NCBI RefSeq assembly: GCF_029051685.1
Contig: NZ_JAACFT010000012.1
Coordinates: 124,001 to 188,000 of the forward strand
Length of the DNA: 64,000 bases
Reading direction: 5' to 3'
Source: Bradyrhizobium sp. CSA207
GTDB taxonomy: Bacteria; Pseudomonadota; Alphaproteobacteria; Rhizobiales; Xanthobacteraceae
Notes under the pieces: generated by a model
Database searches by the model: none
Told to the model about the DNA's origin: nothing
What the model saw: only the letters and a program-made list of their open reading frames with translations
Position numbers and translations under genes: made by a program
In this document: in pieces, positions 8,598 through 17,734 of the stretch
How the letters are laid out: each line of letters starts with the position of its first letter
How positions within the stretch are numbered: position 1 is the first letter of the stretch

Positions 8598-8704
8598 GCC
8601 TGGCGTCCCTTGGAAATATCCGGGCACTATTATCCCAATTCCTAAACGATTTCCTGCAGGAAAATGGTGCGTTATCCTCTCCCCCTTGTGGGAAGGAAAG
8701 ATCC

Positions 8705-9640
8705 ATGCCGCTCGATCCGCTTGCAAAGCGTCTGTTGACCATGATGGCTGCGGCTGCGCTGCAGGCACGGAGCCGGCCGAGCGTGGAAGCGCGGCGGCAA
8801 TCCCTGGCAAAGCTGATGCAGTTTGCGCGAGCCGAGGCACCGGATGTCACGGCCTCCGACGGCAGGCTTCCCGGTCCCGGCGGTGAACTGCCCTATCGCC
8901 TCTATGCGCCCGCGAGCGCCGGTGAGCGCACGCCGGGCTTCGTGTTCTTCCATGGCGGCGGCCTCGTCGCCGGCAGCATTGCGACGCACGACCGCATCGC
9001 AGCAGCGCTTGCCCACGCGACCGGCTGCCGGCTGGTCTCGGTCGATTACCGCCTCGCGCCCGAGCACAAGTTCCCTGCCGCCGTCGACGACGCGGTCGCA
9101 GCCGCCGAATGGGTCGCGCGCGAGGCCTCCTCGCTCGGCATCGACGCCGGGCGGCTGGTGGTCGGCGGCGATTCCGCCGGCGCCACGCTGGCTGCCATCG
9201 TGTGCCAGGATGCAGCGCAGAACGCCGGCCTCTCCATCGTCGCGCAATGCCTGATCTGCCCGGTGCTGGATTTCGAGGAGACCTCGCCCTCTCGCGAGGC
9301 GTTCGCCGAAGGTCATCTGATCGACCGCGTCACGATCGAGGCCGATCTCGCCGATTATCTGCCTGACGGCATCGATGCCGCCGATCCCCGCATCTCGCCA
9401 TTGCGCGCGACGCGGCTCGCGGGCCTGCCGACTGCGATCATCCACACCGCCGAATTCGACCCGATGCGCGACGAAGGCAATGCCTATGCACGCAAGCTGC
9501 TCGCCGCGGGCGTCACGGTCGAGCACGTTTGCCACGACGGCATGGTTCACAATTTCCACGCCATGGGCGCGATCCTGCCGCAGGCGCAGCTCGTGCTATC
9601 GCAGATCGGCGAGCAGGTGCGGCGGGCGGTGGAAGGATGA
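8705..9640 (+). CDS. Alpha/beta hydrolase of the hormone-sensitive lipase family
   Basis: The 311-residue cytosolic esterase has the oxyanion motif HGGG (residues 83-86), the nucleophile elbow VVGGDSAGA with Ser157, VDYRLAPEHKFPAAVDD, a catalytic Asp in EFDPMRDEG and a His in DGMVHNFHAMG. All are in the order expected of HSL-family (family IV) esterases acting on short or medium acyl esters. No signal peptide is seen. GGGAAGG eight bases before the ATG is the ribosome binding site, and it abuts a fragment resembling the family C repeat. The natural substrate is unknown. Confidence 0.88.
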   Translation: MPLDPLAKRLLTMMAAAALQARSRPSVEARRQSLAKLMQFARAEAPDVTASDGRLPGPGGELPYRLYAPASAGERTPGFVFFHGGGLVAGSIATHDRIAAALAHATGCRLVSVDYRLAPEHKFPAAVDDAVAAAEWVAREASSLGIDAGRLVVGGDSAGATLAAIVCQDAAQNAGLSIVAQCLICPVLDFEETSPSREAFAEGHLIDRVTIEADLADYLPDGIDAADPRISPLRATRLAGLPTAIIHTAEFDPMRDEGNAYARKLLAAGVTVEHVCHDGMVHNFHAMGAILPQAQLVLSQIGEQVRRAVEG

Positions 9641-9647
9641 GATGCTT

Positions 9648-9803
9648 CTCTTCCCTCTCCCCTTGTGGGAGCGGGTGGCTCGCCGCGACAGCGGCGAGAC
9701 GGGTGAGGGCTTTTTTCTCCGCGGACTCGAGGGCGATTGCGCGGAGACAGACCCCTCATCCGGCGCTTCGCGCCACCTTCTCCCACAAGGGGAGAAGGGA
9801 AGA
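9648..9803. repeat. Palindromic intergenic repeat, family C, copy 1
   Basis: This imperfect inverted repeat of about 155 bp starts near CCCTCTCCCCTTGTGGGAG and ends CTCCCACAAGGGGAGAAGG. It contains the sub-palindrome GCTCGCCGCGACAGCGGCGAG and the words GGTGAGGG and CCCTCATCCGGCGC. Copy 2 lies in opposite orientation at 20278-20476. It separates the convergent hydrolase gene and a small minus-strand gene. Confidence 0.88.
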
Positions 9804-9808
9804 AAGAA

Positions 9809-10057
9809 TCACGCTCGCGCGTTGAGGACGGCCCTTGCCGCCACGACGTAGTCCGGCCAATGCGCGTCCGCGTAGCGCTCGGCCTGGCGCGCACAGGTGA
9901 CGTCAGGCGCGTGCGCTATCGCGATCATCCGCGCAAAACGTTCTTCGGCCACCGTCGTGTCGTCGGTCACGGGCGTCGGCGCCGTGTTGGCTACGGCGGT
10001 CGGAGCCACGGCAAGCCCCGCCAGTCCGGCGAGCAGGATGCGGCGTGACGTCTTCAT
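9809..10057 (-). CDS. Small exported protein of unknown function
   Basis: I do not recognise this 82-residue protein. The N-terminus MKTSRRILLAGLAGLAVAPTAVA is a signal peptide. The twin Arg before a hydrophobic core could suit the Tat route, but the usual S-R-R-x-F-L-K context is only partly met. The mature part has one Cys (VTCARQAERYADAHWPDYV) and a C-terminal helix AARAVLNARA. The stop lies just beyond a family C repeat, and the gene is divergent from a putative outer-membrane protein at 10201. Confidence 0.6.
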   Translation of the reverse strand: MKTSRRILLAGLAGLAVAPTAVANTAPTPVTDDTTVAEERFARMIAIAHAPDVTCARQAERYADAHWPDYVVAARAVLNARA

Positions 10058-10200
10058 GGCTATCGTCCTTCATTGTCCGGCCCGCGCTATGGCGGGCGCG
10101 TGTGTCAGTGCGATCACGGTAGAGTAACCGCGCACATCTGCGCAGTCTATCGCTTGCGGATAGTGCTTGACCACACAGACGATCACGTTCCATCTAGCGA

Positions 10201-11145
10201 GTGATCCCGTCATCAAAGCGCCACGCGCCGGATGGTCACGTGTTCCACCGCAGCCAATCGTCCCGTCCGGCTTTGCGCGCTGTCGCAACGGGACTGCTCT
10301 GCCTGATGACGTCGGCAGGCACGACCCTAGCCGCTGAAGCTGACGACGACGCACCCGCAAAGCCGGCTGTTCCGAACATCTATCTCGATCTGCGCACGAC
10401 ATATGCGGCAATCCCGGCCGGGACGCTCGGGCTCGGCTTCGGCAACAATTCGCTATCGGCAGCGCTCGAAGCGCTTGCTGCCCGTCGAGGCGCGGCGCTC
10501 CCGAACGGCCTGCCGGCCGCAAAGTCGATCACCGTCGACCTGCCGCTGACCGTCGACGTCAGCGATCGCGTGTCGCTCTATGGCGGCGTCTCCGGCTCGA
10601 CAACGGATATCGGCGGCGGCTGGACGCGGTTCGACATCACGAGCTGGAACATCGGCGTGCAGGCCGACCTCTACCAGCAGAACGGCGGGAGGATCCCGAC
10701 CATCACGCTGCAATCGACCCTGACGCAGTCGGTGCCGAACGAACCGGGCATGACGACGTCGTTCAATAACATCCTGGAATTCGACTACGCGCTGGACAAG
10801 GACGAGACGCGGGGCTGGCTTGCCGGCGTGCAATACACCCACACCGACATCGCGAACCAATTCGCCAGCATCCGGCCGAACACGATCCTCTATGGAGGTG
10901 GCTATTATCAATGGCCGAGCAACTGGAAGTTCACGGGGCGCCTGGGCGTGCAATCGTTCGGCGGCGCGCAGCTCGGAGGCCGGACACTGGCGGAACCCTT
11001 CACCCAACCGATCCTGCGGCTCGATCTCGACCGCATGGACGACAACGACAACCGCCTGTTCGGCCTCACGGCGCAGGTCGCATGGATGCCGAAACCGTCC
11101 TACCAACTGACGCTGCGGACGCCGCTCTACGCCGTACGCAACTGA
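10201..11145 (+). CDS. Putative outer-membrane beta-barrel protein, unrecognised
   Basis: The frame gives 314 residues from a GTG at 10201. A GTG at 10240 would leave a cleaner signal peptide (FHRSQSSRPALRAVATGLLCLMTSAGTTLA), so the start is uncertain. After cleavage near LAAEA the protein is mostly alternating polar and hydrophobic strands with Gly and aromatic residues (VSLYGGVSG, ILYGGGYYQW, LTGRLGVQSF-like, YQLTLRTPLY). That pattern is expected of a beta-barrel. I see no TonB box or porin signature. It may be a family limited to this group of bacteria. A GGDEF remnant follows directly. Confidence 0.55.
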   Translation: MIPSSKRHAPDGHVFHRSQSSRPALRAVATGLLCLMTSAGTTLAAEADDDAPAKPAVPNIYLDLRTTYAAIPAGTLGLGFGNNSLSAALEALAARRGAALPNGLPAAKSITVDLPLTVDVSDRVSLYGGVSGSTTDIGGGWTRFDITSWNIGVQADLYQQNGGRIPTITLQSTLTQSVPNEPGMTTSFNNILEFDYALDKDETRGWLAGVQYTHTDIANQFASIRPNTILYGGGYYQWPSNWKFTGRLGVQSFGGAQLGGRTLAEPFTQPILRLDLDRMDDNDNRLFGLTAQVAWMPKPSYQLTLRTPLYAVRN

Positions 11146-11213
11146 CCGGGCTCGTCGGCCGCCTCAGTGGCGAGGAATTTGCGGTGCTTCTGCCGGAAAC
11201 CAGCCCTGCGTGC
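11142..11213 (+). pseudogene. Remnant of a GGDEF (diguanylate cyclase) domain
   Basis: In one frame these 24 codons read LTGLVGRLSGEEFAVLLPET plus SPAC. This is the metal/substrate turn of a GGDEF domain (usual VGRLGGEEFAVLLPET), with the first Gly of GGEEF changed to Ser. No start, no upstream half of the domain and no continuation are present: the preceding codons belong to the barrel gene and the following ones to the 3' end of an opposite-strand gene. It looks like the leftover of a deleted cyclase gene. Confidence 0.6.
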
Positions 11214-11216
11214 CGA

Positions 11217-11777
11217 TCAGTCCGGCACCGGCACGTCGAACGTGTTGAGTGTAACGGAGACCATGCAGTAGACGCCGACCAGATAGGACAGCTCGGCCGC
11301 ACCGTGCTCGCCGAACTCCTTGACCGCGGCCCGATAGGTCAGCTCCGGCAGCACACCGCCGTTCACCAGCGCCGACGCCACGTCGTAGGCGACCGCTTCC
11401 TGCTTGGTAAGATCCACTGGCCGCTGCCCGGCGACGATGGTCGCGAGTTTTTCGTCGGACAGGCCGCGTTGCTCGGCGACCAGCACGTGGGCGTAGAGCT
11501 CGTAGCCGGAGCGGAAATGCGAACCGGTGACGAGGATCGCGACCTCGCGCACCGCCGCCGGCAGCAGCGGGTTCGATGCGATCGCCTTGACCAGCTCCCA
11601 TATCGGCTTGCCGAAGCGCGGCTCGCGGATCCAGGGATTCCAGGGCCCGAGCAGCGCGCCATCGTCGCGCATGTTCACAAAGCCCTTGAAGTGGTCCTTG
11701 ATGCCCGCTCGCATGTCGTCATAGAGCGGCTTCTGTTCGTCGGTCAGATCTTTCGGATCGAGAATGGGAAGGCGCAC
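11217..11777 (-). CDS. Carboxymuconolactone decarboxylase-family (AhpD-like) protein
   Basis: This all-helical 186-residue protein has the segments PLYDDMRAGIKDHFKGFVNM and REVAILVTGSHFRSGYELYAHV, typical of the CMD fold. It keeps the Glu and His of the YELYAHV helix but has no CxxC pair, so it is not a peroxidase of the AhpD type. Its true reaction is unknown. The longest frame begins at 11894, but GAGGAG eight bases before GTG 11777 marks the start. It is isolated from its neighbours on the same strand. Confidence 0.75.
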   Translation of the reverse strand: MRLPILDPKDLTDEQKPLYDDMRAGIKDHFKGFVNMRDDGALLGPWNPWIREPRFGKPIWELVKAIASNPLLPAAVREVAILVTGSHFRSGYELYAHVLVAEQRGLSDEKLATIVAGQRPVDLTKQEAVAYDVASALVNGGVLPELTYRAAVKEFGEHGAAELSYLVGVYCMVSVTLNTFDVPVPD

Positions 11778-11912
11778 GGCATATCTCCTCGTTGAGAAGG
11801 CGCGAAACTCGCCCGCACCCGCGCGCAAGGCAAGTGAAGTTGCCGTGACATGAAGGGCGCCGCCGGCGTCAAGCCGTGTCGGACGCGCTGGCAATTGCTG
11901 CGATCAGCGCCG

Positions 11913-13070
11913 CTACTCAGGACTCTGCGGACTCTGTGGATTGACGACGTCGTCGACCGCGAGCGTCAGCGGCTGCGCGGTATCGAGGAACGACGACAAG
12001 GCGGCTTCGAACGGCGCCGGATCGAGGCCGCGCGCTTTCAGCCATTCGGGCTCATAATAGGTCTGCCGGTAGCGTTCGCCGGAATCGCAGATCAGCGTCA
12101 CCAGCGATCCCGTCTGGTTCGCCTTGTGCATCTCCGCGGCGAGCCGGCACAGCGCCAGGAAATTGGTGCCGGTGGAGCCGCCTACCGCGCGGCGCAACCG
12201 GCGCGACAGCACGTTCATCGCCGCGATCGACGCCGCATCCGGAATCTTCATCATGCGATCGACCACGCCCGGCACGAAGGAAGGTTCGCAACGTGGCCGG
12301 CCGACACCTTCGATCAGCGAAGGTCTTTCGCAGGTCCGGGAGCGATCCTGGGAACGGAAGCAGTCGAAGAAGGCGGAATGCTCGACGTCGGCGACGCATA
12401 GCCGCGTCGGATACTGGCGGTAGCGCAGATAGCGGCCGATGGTCGCCGAGGTTCCGCCGGTGCCCGCGCCCATCACGATCCAGTCCGGCAACGGACGCGT
12501 CTCGCCCTTCAATTGCGTGAAGATCGACTCGGCGATGTTGTTGTTGCCGCGCCAGTCGGTGGCGCGCTCGGCGAAGGTGAACTGGTCCATGTAGTGACCG
12601 TTCAGGCGGGCGGCGAGCGCGGCGGCCTCCGCATAGAGCGCGCGGCCGTCATCGATCAGATGGCAGTTGCCGCCATAATGCTCGATCGCGGCGATCTTCT
12701 CCGCCGACGTCGTGCGCGGCATCACGGCGTAGAAGGGCACGCCGATCATCTGCGCGAAATAGGCTTCCGAGACCGCGGTCGATCCCGACGATGCTTCGAT
12801 GACGGGCGTGCGTTCGCGGATGTGGCCGTTGCAGAGCGCGTAGAGGAACAGCGAGCGCGCCAGCCGGTGCTTCAGGCTGCCGGTCGGATGCGTGGACTCG
12901 TCCTTCAGATAGATGTCGATGCCGGCCAGCGCCGGCACGATCAGGCGGATCAGATGGGTGTCGGCCGTGCGGCATTGGTCGGCCTCGATCGCAGCCACGG
13001 CCTCGTCGACCCAGCCGCGGCTGTAGGCTGGTGCGACCGGATCTTGCTGGCGGAAGGGAAGTGGCTGCAT
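11913..13070 (-). CDS. PLP-dependent enzyme of the cysteine synthase fold (fold type II)
   Basis: This 385-residue protein contains [15 protein letters not shown], placing the PLP Lys at about residue 84. It also has [16 protein letters not shown] with the substrate loop, [19 protein letters not shown] with the phosphate-binding Gly loop, and [13 protein letters not shown] near the end. It resembles cysteine synthase-like proteins but is longer than CysK. Candidate roles are O-acetylserine sulfhydrylation or cysteine/homocysteine desulfhydration. It lies just downstream of the Lrp regulator acdR on the same strand, with 45 bases between, so the two may form an operon beside acdS. Confidence 0.8.
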   Translation of the reverse strand: MQPLPFRQQDPVAPAYSRGWVDEAVAAIEADQCRTADTHLIRLIVPALAGIDIYLKDESTHPTGSLKHRLARSLFLYALCNGHIRERTPVIEASSGSTAVSEAYFAQMIGVPFYAVMPRTTSAEKIAAIEHYGGNCHLIDDGRALYAEAAALAARLNGHYMDQFTFAERATDWRGNNNIAESIFTQLKGETRPLPDWIVMGAGTGGTSATIGRYLRYRQYPTRLCVADVEHSAFFDCFRSQDRSRTCERPSLIEGVGRPRCEPSFVPGVVDRMMKIPDAASIAAMNVLSRRLRRAVGGSTGTNFLALCRLAAEMHKANQTGSLVTLICDSGERYRQTYYEPEWLKARGLDPAPFEAALSSFLDTAQPLTLAVDDVVNPQSPQSPE

Positions 13071-13115
13071 CGACTGAACCTCTCATGATGCGGATCGCGC
13101 ATCAATAGCTGCCGC

Positions 13116-13580
13116 TCAGAACTCCAGCGGCGCGTTGTCGACGACTTCCTTCATCACGAAAAAAGTGCGGGTCTGGCGTACACCGGGCAGCGCGATCAGC
13201 TGCTCGCCATGGATGCGGTTGAAATCCTCCATGTCGCCGACGCGGATCTTCAGGAAGTAGTCGAAATCGCCGGCAACCAGGTGGCAGTCGAGCACGAATT
13301 TCAGCTTCGTGATCGCCTGCTCGAAGATCGCAAAACTTTCCGGCGTCGAGCGGTCGAGCACGACGCCGACCATGACCAGCGTGCCCTTGGCCACCTTCTT
13401 TGGCGCCACCATGGCGCGGACGGCGGCGATAAAACCGTCCTCGAACAGGCGCTGGGTGCGGCGATGGCAGGTGGCGGGGCTGATCGCCACCGTCCCGGCC
13501 AGCTCTGCGTTGCTGAGCCGTCCATTATTTTGCAGCAATCGCAAGATCTTAAGGTCGATACGGTCTAGCCGGGACGCCAT
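13116..13580 (-). CDS. acdR: Lrp/AsnC-family regulator, probable AcdR
   Basis: This 154-residue regulator has an N-terminal winged helix-turn-helix (DLKILRLLQNNGRLSNAELA then ISPATCHRRTQRLFEDGFI) and a C-terminal RAM ligand-binding domain (LDCHLVAGDFDYFLKIRVGD). It is divergent from acdS, the arrangement in which Lrp-type AcdR proteins are known to control ACC deaminase expression in other bacteria. Two identical palindromes stand in the shared promoter region. The gene name comes from this position plus family; binding is not shown. Confidence 0.88.
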   Translation of the reverse strand: MASRLDRIDLKILRLLQNNGRLSNAELAGTVAISPATCHRRTQRLFEDGFIAAVRAMVAPKKVAKGTLVMVGVVLDRSTPESFAIFEQAITKLKFVLDCHLVAGDFDYFLKIRVGDMEDFNRIHGEQLIALPGVRQTRTFFVMKEVVDNAPLEF

Positions 13581-13638
13581 GAAAGAATCTTCCCAGGGTT
13601 GGCGGATTCTCGGAAGAAATTAAAGCTCCGAGCCGAAT

Positions 13639-13669
13639 TTGCGCAATAGATTCCTCATCTGTTGCGCAA
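13639..13669. promoter_or_regulatory. Paired TTGCGCAA palindromes between acdR and acdS
   Basis: The self-complementary 8-mer TTGCGCAA occurs at 13639-13646 and 13662-13669, with shared flanks (TTGCGCAATA in both). The centres are 23 bp apart, about two helical turns, which suits binding of a multimeric Lrp-type protein to one DNA face. The pair is 58 bp from the acdR start and 74 bp from the acdS start. That it is the AcdR operator is inferred. Confidence 0.6.
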
Positions 13670-13743
13670 TATTTGAGAGCACATTTTGCTCGGCTGATGA
13701 TAGGCGCAGGGGGCCAATTCAACGCCAATCGGGATCACCTCGC

Positions 13744-14757
13744 ATGTTGGAAAAATTCGCGCGCTATCCGCTGACCTTCGGTCCGACGCCCATCGAGAAG
13801 CTGGAGCGGCTGTCCAAGCACCTCGGCGGCAATGTCGAGATCTATGCCAAGCGCGAGGACTGCAATTCCGGCCTCGCCTATGGCGGCAACAAGCTGCGCA
13901 AGCTCGAATACATCATCCCGGACGCGATCGCCTCGAACGCCGACACGCTGGTCTCGATCGGCGGCGTGCAGTCGAACCATACCCGCATGGTCGCGGCGGT
14001 CGCCGCCAAGATCGGCATGAAGTGCCGCCTGGTACAGGAAGCCTGGGTGCCGCACGAGGACGCCGTCTATGACCGCGTCGGCAACATCATGCTCTCGCGC
14101 ATCATGGGCGCCGACGTGCGCCTCGTCGACGACGGCTTCGACATCGGCATCCGCAAGAGCTGGGAGGAGGCGATCGAGGAGGTGAAGGCGGCGGGCGGCA
14201 AGCCCTACGCGATTCCGGCCGGCGCGTCGGTGCACAAATTTGGCGGCCTCGGCTATGTCGCCTTCGCCGAGGAAGTCCGCAAGCAGGAAGCCGAGCTCGG
14301 CTTCAAGTTCGACTATGTCGTGGTCTGCACCGTCACCGGCTCCACCCATGCCGGCATGCTGGTCGGATTCGCCGCCGACGGCCGTGCGCGAAAGGTGATC
14401 GGCATCGACGCCTCCTTCACCCCGGCGCAGACCAAGGCGCAGGTGCTTTCGATCGCGCAGAACACGGCCAAGCTCGTCGAGCTCGGCAAGGACCTCGTCG
14501 CAGACGACGTCGTGCTGATCGAGGATTACGCCTATCCCGCCTACGGCGTGCCGTCGGAGGAGACCAAGGAGGCGATCCGCCTCACCGCGCGGCTCGAAGC
14601 CATGATCACCGACCCCGTCTACGAGGGCAAGTCGATGCAGGGCCTGATCGACCTGACGCAGAAGGGCTATTTCGAGAAGGGCGCCAAGATCCTTTACGCC
14701 CATCTCGGCGGTGCGCCCGCGCTGAACGGCTATGGCTATACGTTCCGGAACGGCTGA
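13744..14757 (+). CDS. acdS: 1-Aminocyclopropane-1-carboxylate deaminase
   Basis: AcdS is a PLP enzyme that splits ACC, the plant ethylene precursor, to 2-oxobutyrate and ammonia, so root-associated bacteria can lower plant ethylene. The 337-residue length is that of verified enzymes. The PLP Lys is Lys50 in [12 protein letters not shown], and Ser77 is in GVQSNHTR. Glu294 in DPVYEGKS and Leu321 in YAHLGG match the Glu295 and Leu322 that separate true deaminases from D-cysteine desulfhydrases. ATG 13744 gives the standard [17 protein letters not shown] start. It is divergent from acdR. Confidence 0.95.
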   Translation: MLEKFARYPLTFGPTPIEKLERLSKHLGGNVEIYAKREDCNSGLAYGGNKLRKLEYIIPDAIASNADTLVSIGGVQSNHTRMVAAVAAKIGMKCRLVQEAWVPHEDAVYDRVGNIMLSRIMGADVRLVDDGFDIGIRKSWEEAIEEVKAAGGKPYAIPAGASVHKFGGLGYVAFAEEVRKQEAELGFKFDYVVVCTVTGSTHAGMLVGFAADGRARKVIGIDASFTPAQTKAQVLSIAQNTAKLVELGKDLVADDVVLIEDYAYPAYGVPSEETKEAIRLTARLEAMITDPVYEGKSMQGLIDLTQKGYFEKGAKILYAHLGGAPALNGYGYTFRNG

Positions 14758-14798
14758 GGCATAAGGGAGGCAGGACACTCTCGCCCCCCCAATCTTCG

Positions 14799-14885
14799 TA
14801 GCCCGGATGGAGCGAAAGCGTAATCCGGGACTTGTCCAATAGGGAAAAACTGCCCCGGATTTCGCTTCGCTCCATCCGGGCTACA
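14799..14885. repeat. Palindromic intergenic repeat, family D
   Basis: The arms GTAGCCCGGATGGAGCGAAA and TTCGCTTCGCTCCATCCGGGC (about 20 bp each) enclose a short core with further pairing (AATCCGGG and CCCCGGATT). It lies between the convergent acdS and recQ genes and could fold into a long hairpin that ends transcription from both sides. Confidence 0.85.
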
Positions 14886-14897
14886 AGTCAGGATGCG

Positions 14898-16763
14898 CTA
14901 CCGTGTCCTGACAATCCGCAGCAGCTCGTCTCCGTAATGCTCGAGCTTCTTGTCGCCGATGCCGGGCACGTTGCGCAATTCGTCGAGCGTGGTCGGCCAG
15001 GCCCGGACGATGCCGTCGATGGTGGCATCGTGCAGCACCACATAGGCGGGCACACCGCGCTCGCGCGCGATGTCTGAACGCCAGGACCGCAGCCGCGCAC
15101 GCAATTCCGGATCGACATCGCCTTGCGGCGCGCTTGCCGCAGGCGCGAGGTCGCCGCGGCGGGATTTGGCGCGGCTCGACCGGTTGCGGGTGCCGGGCGC
15201 CTCCTCGCGCAGCCACACCTCGGTCTCGCCGCGCAGCACGCCGCGCGAGGAGTCCGTCAGCTTCAGCGCGCCAAAGGCCTCGCTGTCGCTCTGCAAATGC
15301 CCCATCGCCATAACCTGCCGCAGCACGGTGCGCCACTGCTTCTCATTAAGCTCGCGGCCGATGCCGAACACCGAGAGCTTGTCGTGGCCGAACTGCGTCA
15401 CCTTGTCGGTGAGGCGCCCGATCAGCACGTCGATCAGGTGCATGGCACCAAAGCGCTGGCCGGTGCGATAGACGCAAGAGAGCAGCTTCTGCGTCAGCAC
15501 CTTGCCGTCGCGCATCTGCGGCGGCGTCAGGCAATTGTCGCAATTGCCGCAATTCTCGCCATGCAATGTCTCGCCGAAATAGCCGAGCAGCCGCTTGCGC
15601 CGGCACTGTGCGGTTTCGGCGAGGCCCACCAGCGCGTCGAGCTTGCCGATCGAGACCCGCTTGAAATCATCGGACGCCGAGGACTCGTCGATCATGCGGC
15701 GCTGCTGCACGATGTCGGAGAGGCCATAGGCCATCCAGGCCGCGGACGGCTTGCCGTCGCGGCCGGCGCGCCCGGTTTCCTGGTAATAGGCCTCGATGCT
15801 CTTGGGCAGATCGAGATGGGCGACGAAGCGCACGTCCGGCTTGTCGATACCCATGCCGAAGGCGATCGTCGCGACGATGACGATGCCGTCCTCGTTGAGG
15901 AAGCGGTCCTGGTTGCGCGAGCGCACGCTGCTGTCGAGCCCGGCGTGATAGGGCAGTGCGGTAATGCCGGCATCGTCGAGCGCGGCGGCGACCTCCTCGA
16001 CCCGGTTGCGCGACAGGCAATAAACCACGCCGGCATCGCCTGCATGGCGCTCCCGGATGAACTCCTTCAGCTGCGACACCGCATTGCGCTTGTCGACGAT
16101 CTCGTAGCGGATGTTCGGCCGGTCGAAGCTGGAGACGAATTGCGGGCTGCCCCCGAGCTGAAGCCGCTCGACGATCTCCTTCCGAGTCAAATCGTCGGCT
16201 GTCGCGGTCAGCGCGATGCGCGGCACTGTTGGAAAACGCTCCGCGATGATGGAGAGCCCGACATATTCGGGCCGGAAGTCATGGCCCCATTGCGAGACGC
16301 AATGGGCTTCGTCGATCGCAAACAGCGCCACCTTTGCCTGCGCCAGCATCGACAGGCAGCGCGGCGTCACCAGACGTTCCGGCGCGACATAGAGCAGGTC
16401 GAGATCGCCCGCCATCAGGCGGCGCTCGATGTCCGAGGCCTCCTGCGGCGTCAGCGAGGAGTTTAGCGCGGCAGCGTTGACACCCGCCTCGATCAGGCCG
16501 GCGACCTGGTCGCGCATCAGCGCGATCAGCGGCGACACCACGATGCCGCAGCCTTCACGCAGCAGCGACGGCAATTGATAGCACAGCGACTTGCCGCCGC
16601 CGGTCGGCATCAGCACCAGACAATTGCCGCCCTCGGTGACATGCCGGATGATCTCGCCTTGCGCGCCGCGAAACCCCGGCAGACCGAACACCGAATGCAG
16701 CACCGAGAGCGCGTCGCGGCCGTCGGCCGGCGCAGGCAACGAAGCGGTGGAGGGAGCGGACAT
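14898..16763 (-). CDS. recQ: ATP-dependent DNA helicase RecQ
   Basis: RecQ is a 3'-5' DNA helicase acting in recombination and fork repair. The 621-residue product has Walker [13 protein letters not shown] (Lys58), the DEAH box with the RecQ signature [15 protein letters not shown], helicase motifs V and VI ([18 protein letters not shown] and [12 protein letters not shown]), and the zinc site [12 protein letters not shown] followed by CGNCDNC. A winged-helix RQC region and a C-terminal HRDC domain ([13 protein letters not shown] onward) complete it. The frame extends to 16847; ATG 16763 or 16811 are both possible as neither has a strong ribosome binding site. Confidence 0.94.
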   Translation of the reverse strand: MSAPSTASLPAPADGRDALSVLHSVFGLPGFRGAQGEIIRHVTEGGNCLVLMPTGGGKSLCYQLPSLLREGCGIVVSPLIALMRDQVAGLIEAGVNAAALNSSLTPQEASDIERRLMAGDLDLLYVAPERLVTPRCLSMLAQAKVALFAIDEAHCVSQWGHDFRPEYVGLSIIAERFPTVPRIALTATADDLTRKEIVERLQLGGSPQFVSSFDRPNIRYEIVDKRNAVSQLKEFIRERHAGDAGVVYCLSRNRVEEVAAALDDAGITALPYHAGLDSSVRSRNQDRFLNEDGIVIVATIAFGMGIDKPDVRFVAHLDLPKSIEAYYQETGRAGRDGKPSAAWMAYGLSDIVQQRRMIDESSASDDFKRVSIGKLDALVGLAETAQCRRKRLLGYFGETLHGENCGNCDNCLTPPQMRDGKVLTQKLLSCVYRTGQRFGAMHLIDVLIGRLTDKVTQFGHDKLSVFGIGRELNEKQWRTVLRQVMAMGHLQSDSEAFGALKLTDSSRGVLRGETEVWLREEAPGTRNRSSRAKSRRGDLAPAASAPQGDVDPELRARLRSWRSDIARERGVPAYVVLHDATIDGIVRAWPTTLDELRNVPGIGDKKLEHYGDELLRIVRTR

Positions 16764-16886
16764 GGGCGGAGCGGAACCGGACCGTGAGATTCGACACAAG
16801 GCCAGTCGCATGACGGCGCAGTCGTGGCAAGACTGTTTGCGCGGCAAGACGATGTCTTCCCCTCTCCCCTTGGGAAGAAGAAGCGT

Positions 16887-17690
16887 CTACGCCCCGATTC
16901 GCCGCAACGCTTCGGCGACCGTGACGATCGGCATGCTGCGCCTCTCGGCTGCCTCCAGCGCGTGAAGCAGCAGGTTCGGCGAGCAGCCGTAGGGGCTTGG
17001 CGCATCCGCAACGTCATGGCCGTAGAAGATCAGCCAGCCGCCGCTTGTGATCGCCGCGTCGAAATAGCGATCGATGCCGGGCGAATCGATCTCGCAATCG
17101 ATCAGGGGCGAGGCACGCAGGAACTGGAGGTCGACGACGTCGCGATTGACGCCGGGAAGTATGCCACGTGCCGAGCGGAAGGCTTTTGCCAGCTGCGGCT
17201 TGCGCCAGACCGAGGCGAGCCCATACGGATAGGCGAAATTCTCCAGCACGATCGAGGAATCGATGGCACGAAAATAGCTGCGGTTCCGCTCGATCTCCCG
17301 CGCCATGGCTGTCTCGTCGAGATCGACCGCGCGCAGATGCGAGAAGGTATGGCAGGCGATCTCGTGGCCGGCGCGATGAAGCCGCACGATCGCGTTATTC
17401 GACAGTCCGCGCCAGTGATCCCCGGGCTGGTCGATCAGGCTGCCGGCCAGATAGAATGTGCCGCGGCCGCCATGCTGTTCCAGCAGCGAAGCGCCCTCGC
17501 CCGCAGCACTGTCGGGCGCATCATCGAAGGTAAAGCTGACCATTGGCGCATGAGGCGGCAATCTGTGCGGTGCGGCGCGGAAATGCCGGGCCAGCCGATT
17601 GCTCACGCGTCCCTGGAGTGCCGACCACACGATCGCGATTCCTGTTTGCCCGACCTCGTCACTGAAGCATTCATGTGTCGTTTGAGGCAA
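16887..17690 (-). CDS. Polysaccharide deacetylase (NodB-homology, CE4) family protein
   Basis: The catalytic pattern of CE4 de-N-acetylases is present: motif 1 VSFTFDDAPDSA with the metal-binding Asp, motif 2 CHTFSHL with His at the two metal positions, and motif 3 in the FAYPYGLASVW region. The C-terminal GWLIFYGHDVADAPSPYG carries the last His. The frame from a TTG at 17690 gives 267 residues; a GTG before SNRLARHF (about residue 30) with AGGGA upstream is another possible start. No signal peptide is visible, so the substrate could be a cytosolic or membrane-bound sugar. It need not be a nodulation NodB. Confidence 0.8.
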   Translation of the reverse strand: MPQTTHECFSDEVGQTGIAIVWSALQGRVSNRLARHFRAAPHRLPPHAPMVSFTFDDAPDSAAGEGASLLEQHGGRGTFYLAGSLIDQPGDHWRGLSNNAIVRLHRAGHEIACHTFSHLRAVDLDETAMAREIERNRSYFRAIDSSIVLENFAYPYGLASVWRKPQLAKAFRSARGILPGVNRDVVDLQFLRASPLIDCEIDSPGIDRYFDAAITSGGWLIFYGHDVADAPSPYGCSPNLLLHALEAAERRSMPIVTVAEALRRIGA

Positions 17691-17734
17691 GCATCACACT
17701 TTATTAGCCCTAACGCGGAATGCGCAATCTGACC

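Noticed and set aside
13581-13743. Sigma-54/NifA promoter for acdS, as in some rhizobia
   Set aside because: No TGGC-N9-TTGC type element found on the acdS strand.
16887-17690. Nodulation gene nodB
   Set aside because: The CE4 motifs are shared by all polysaccharide deacetylases, and no nodA, nodC or nod box is nearby.
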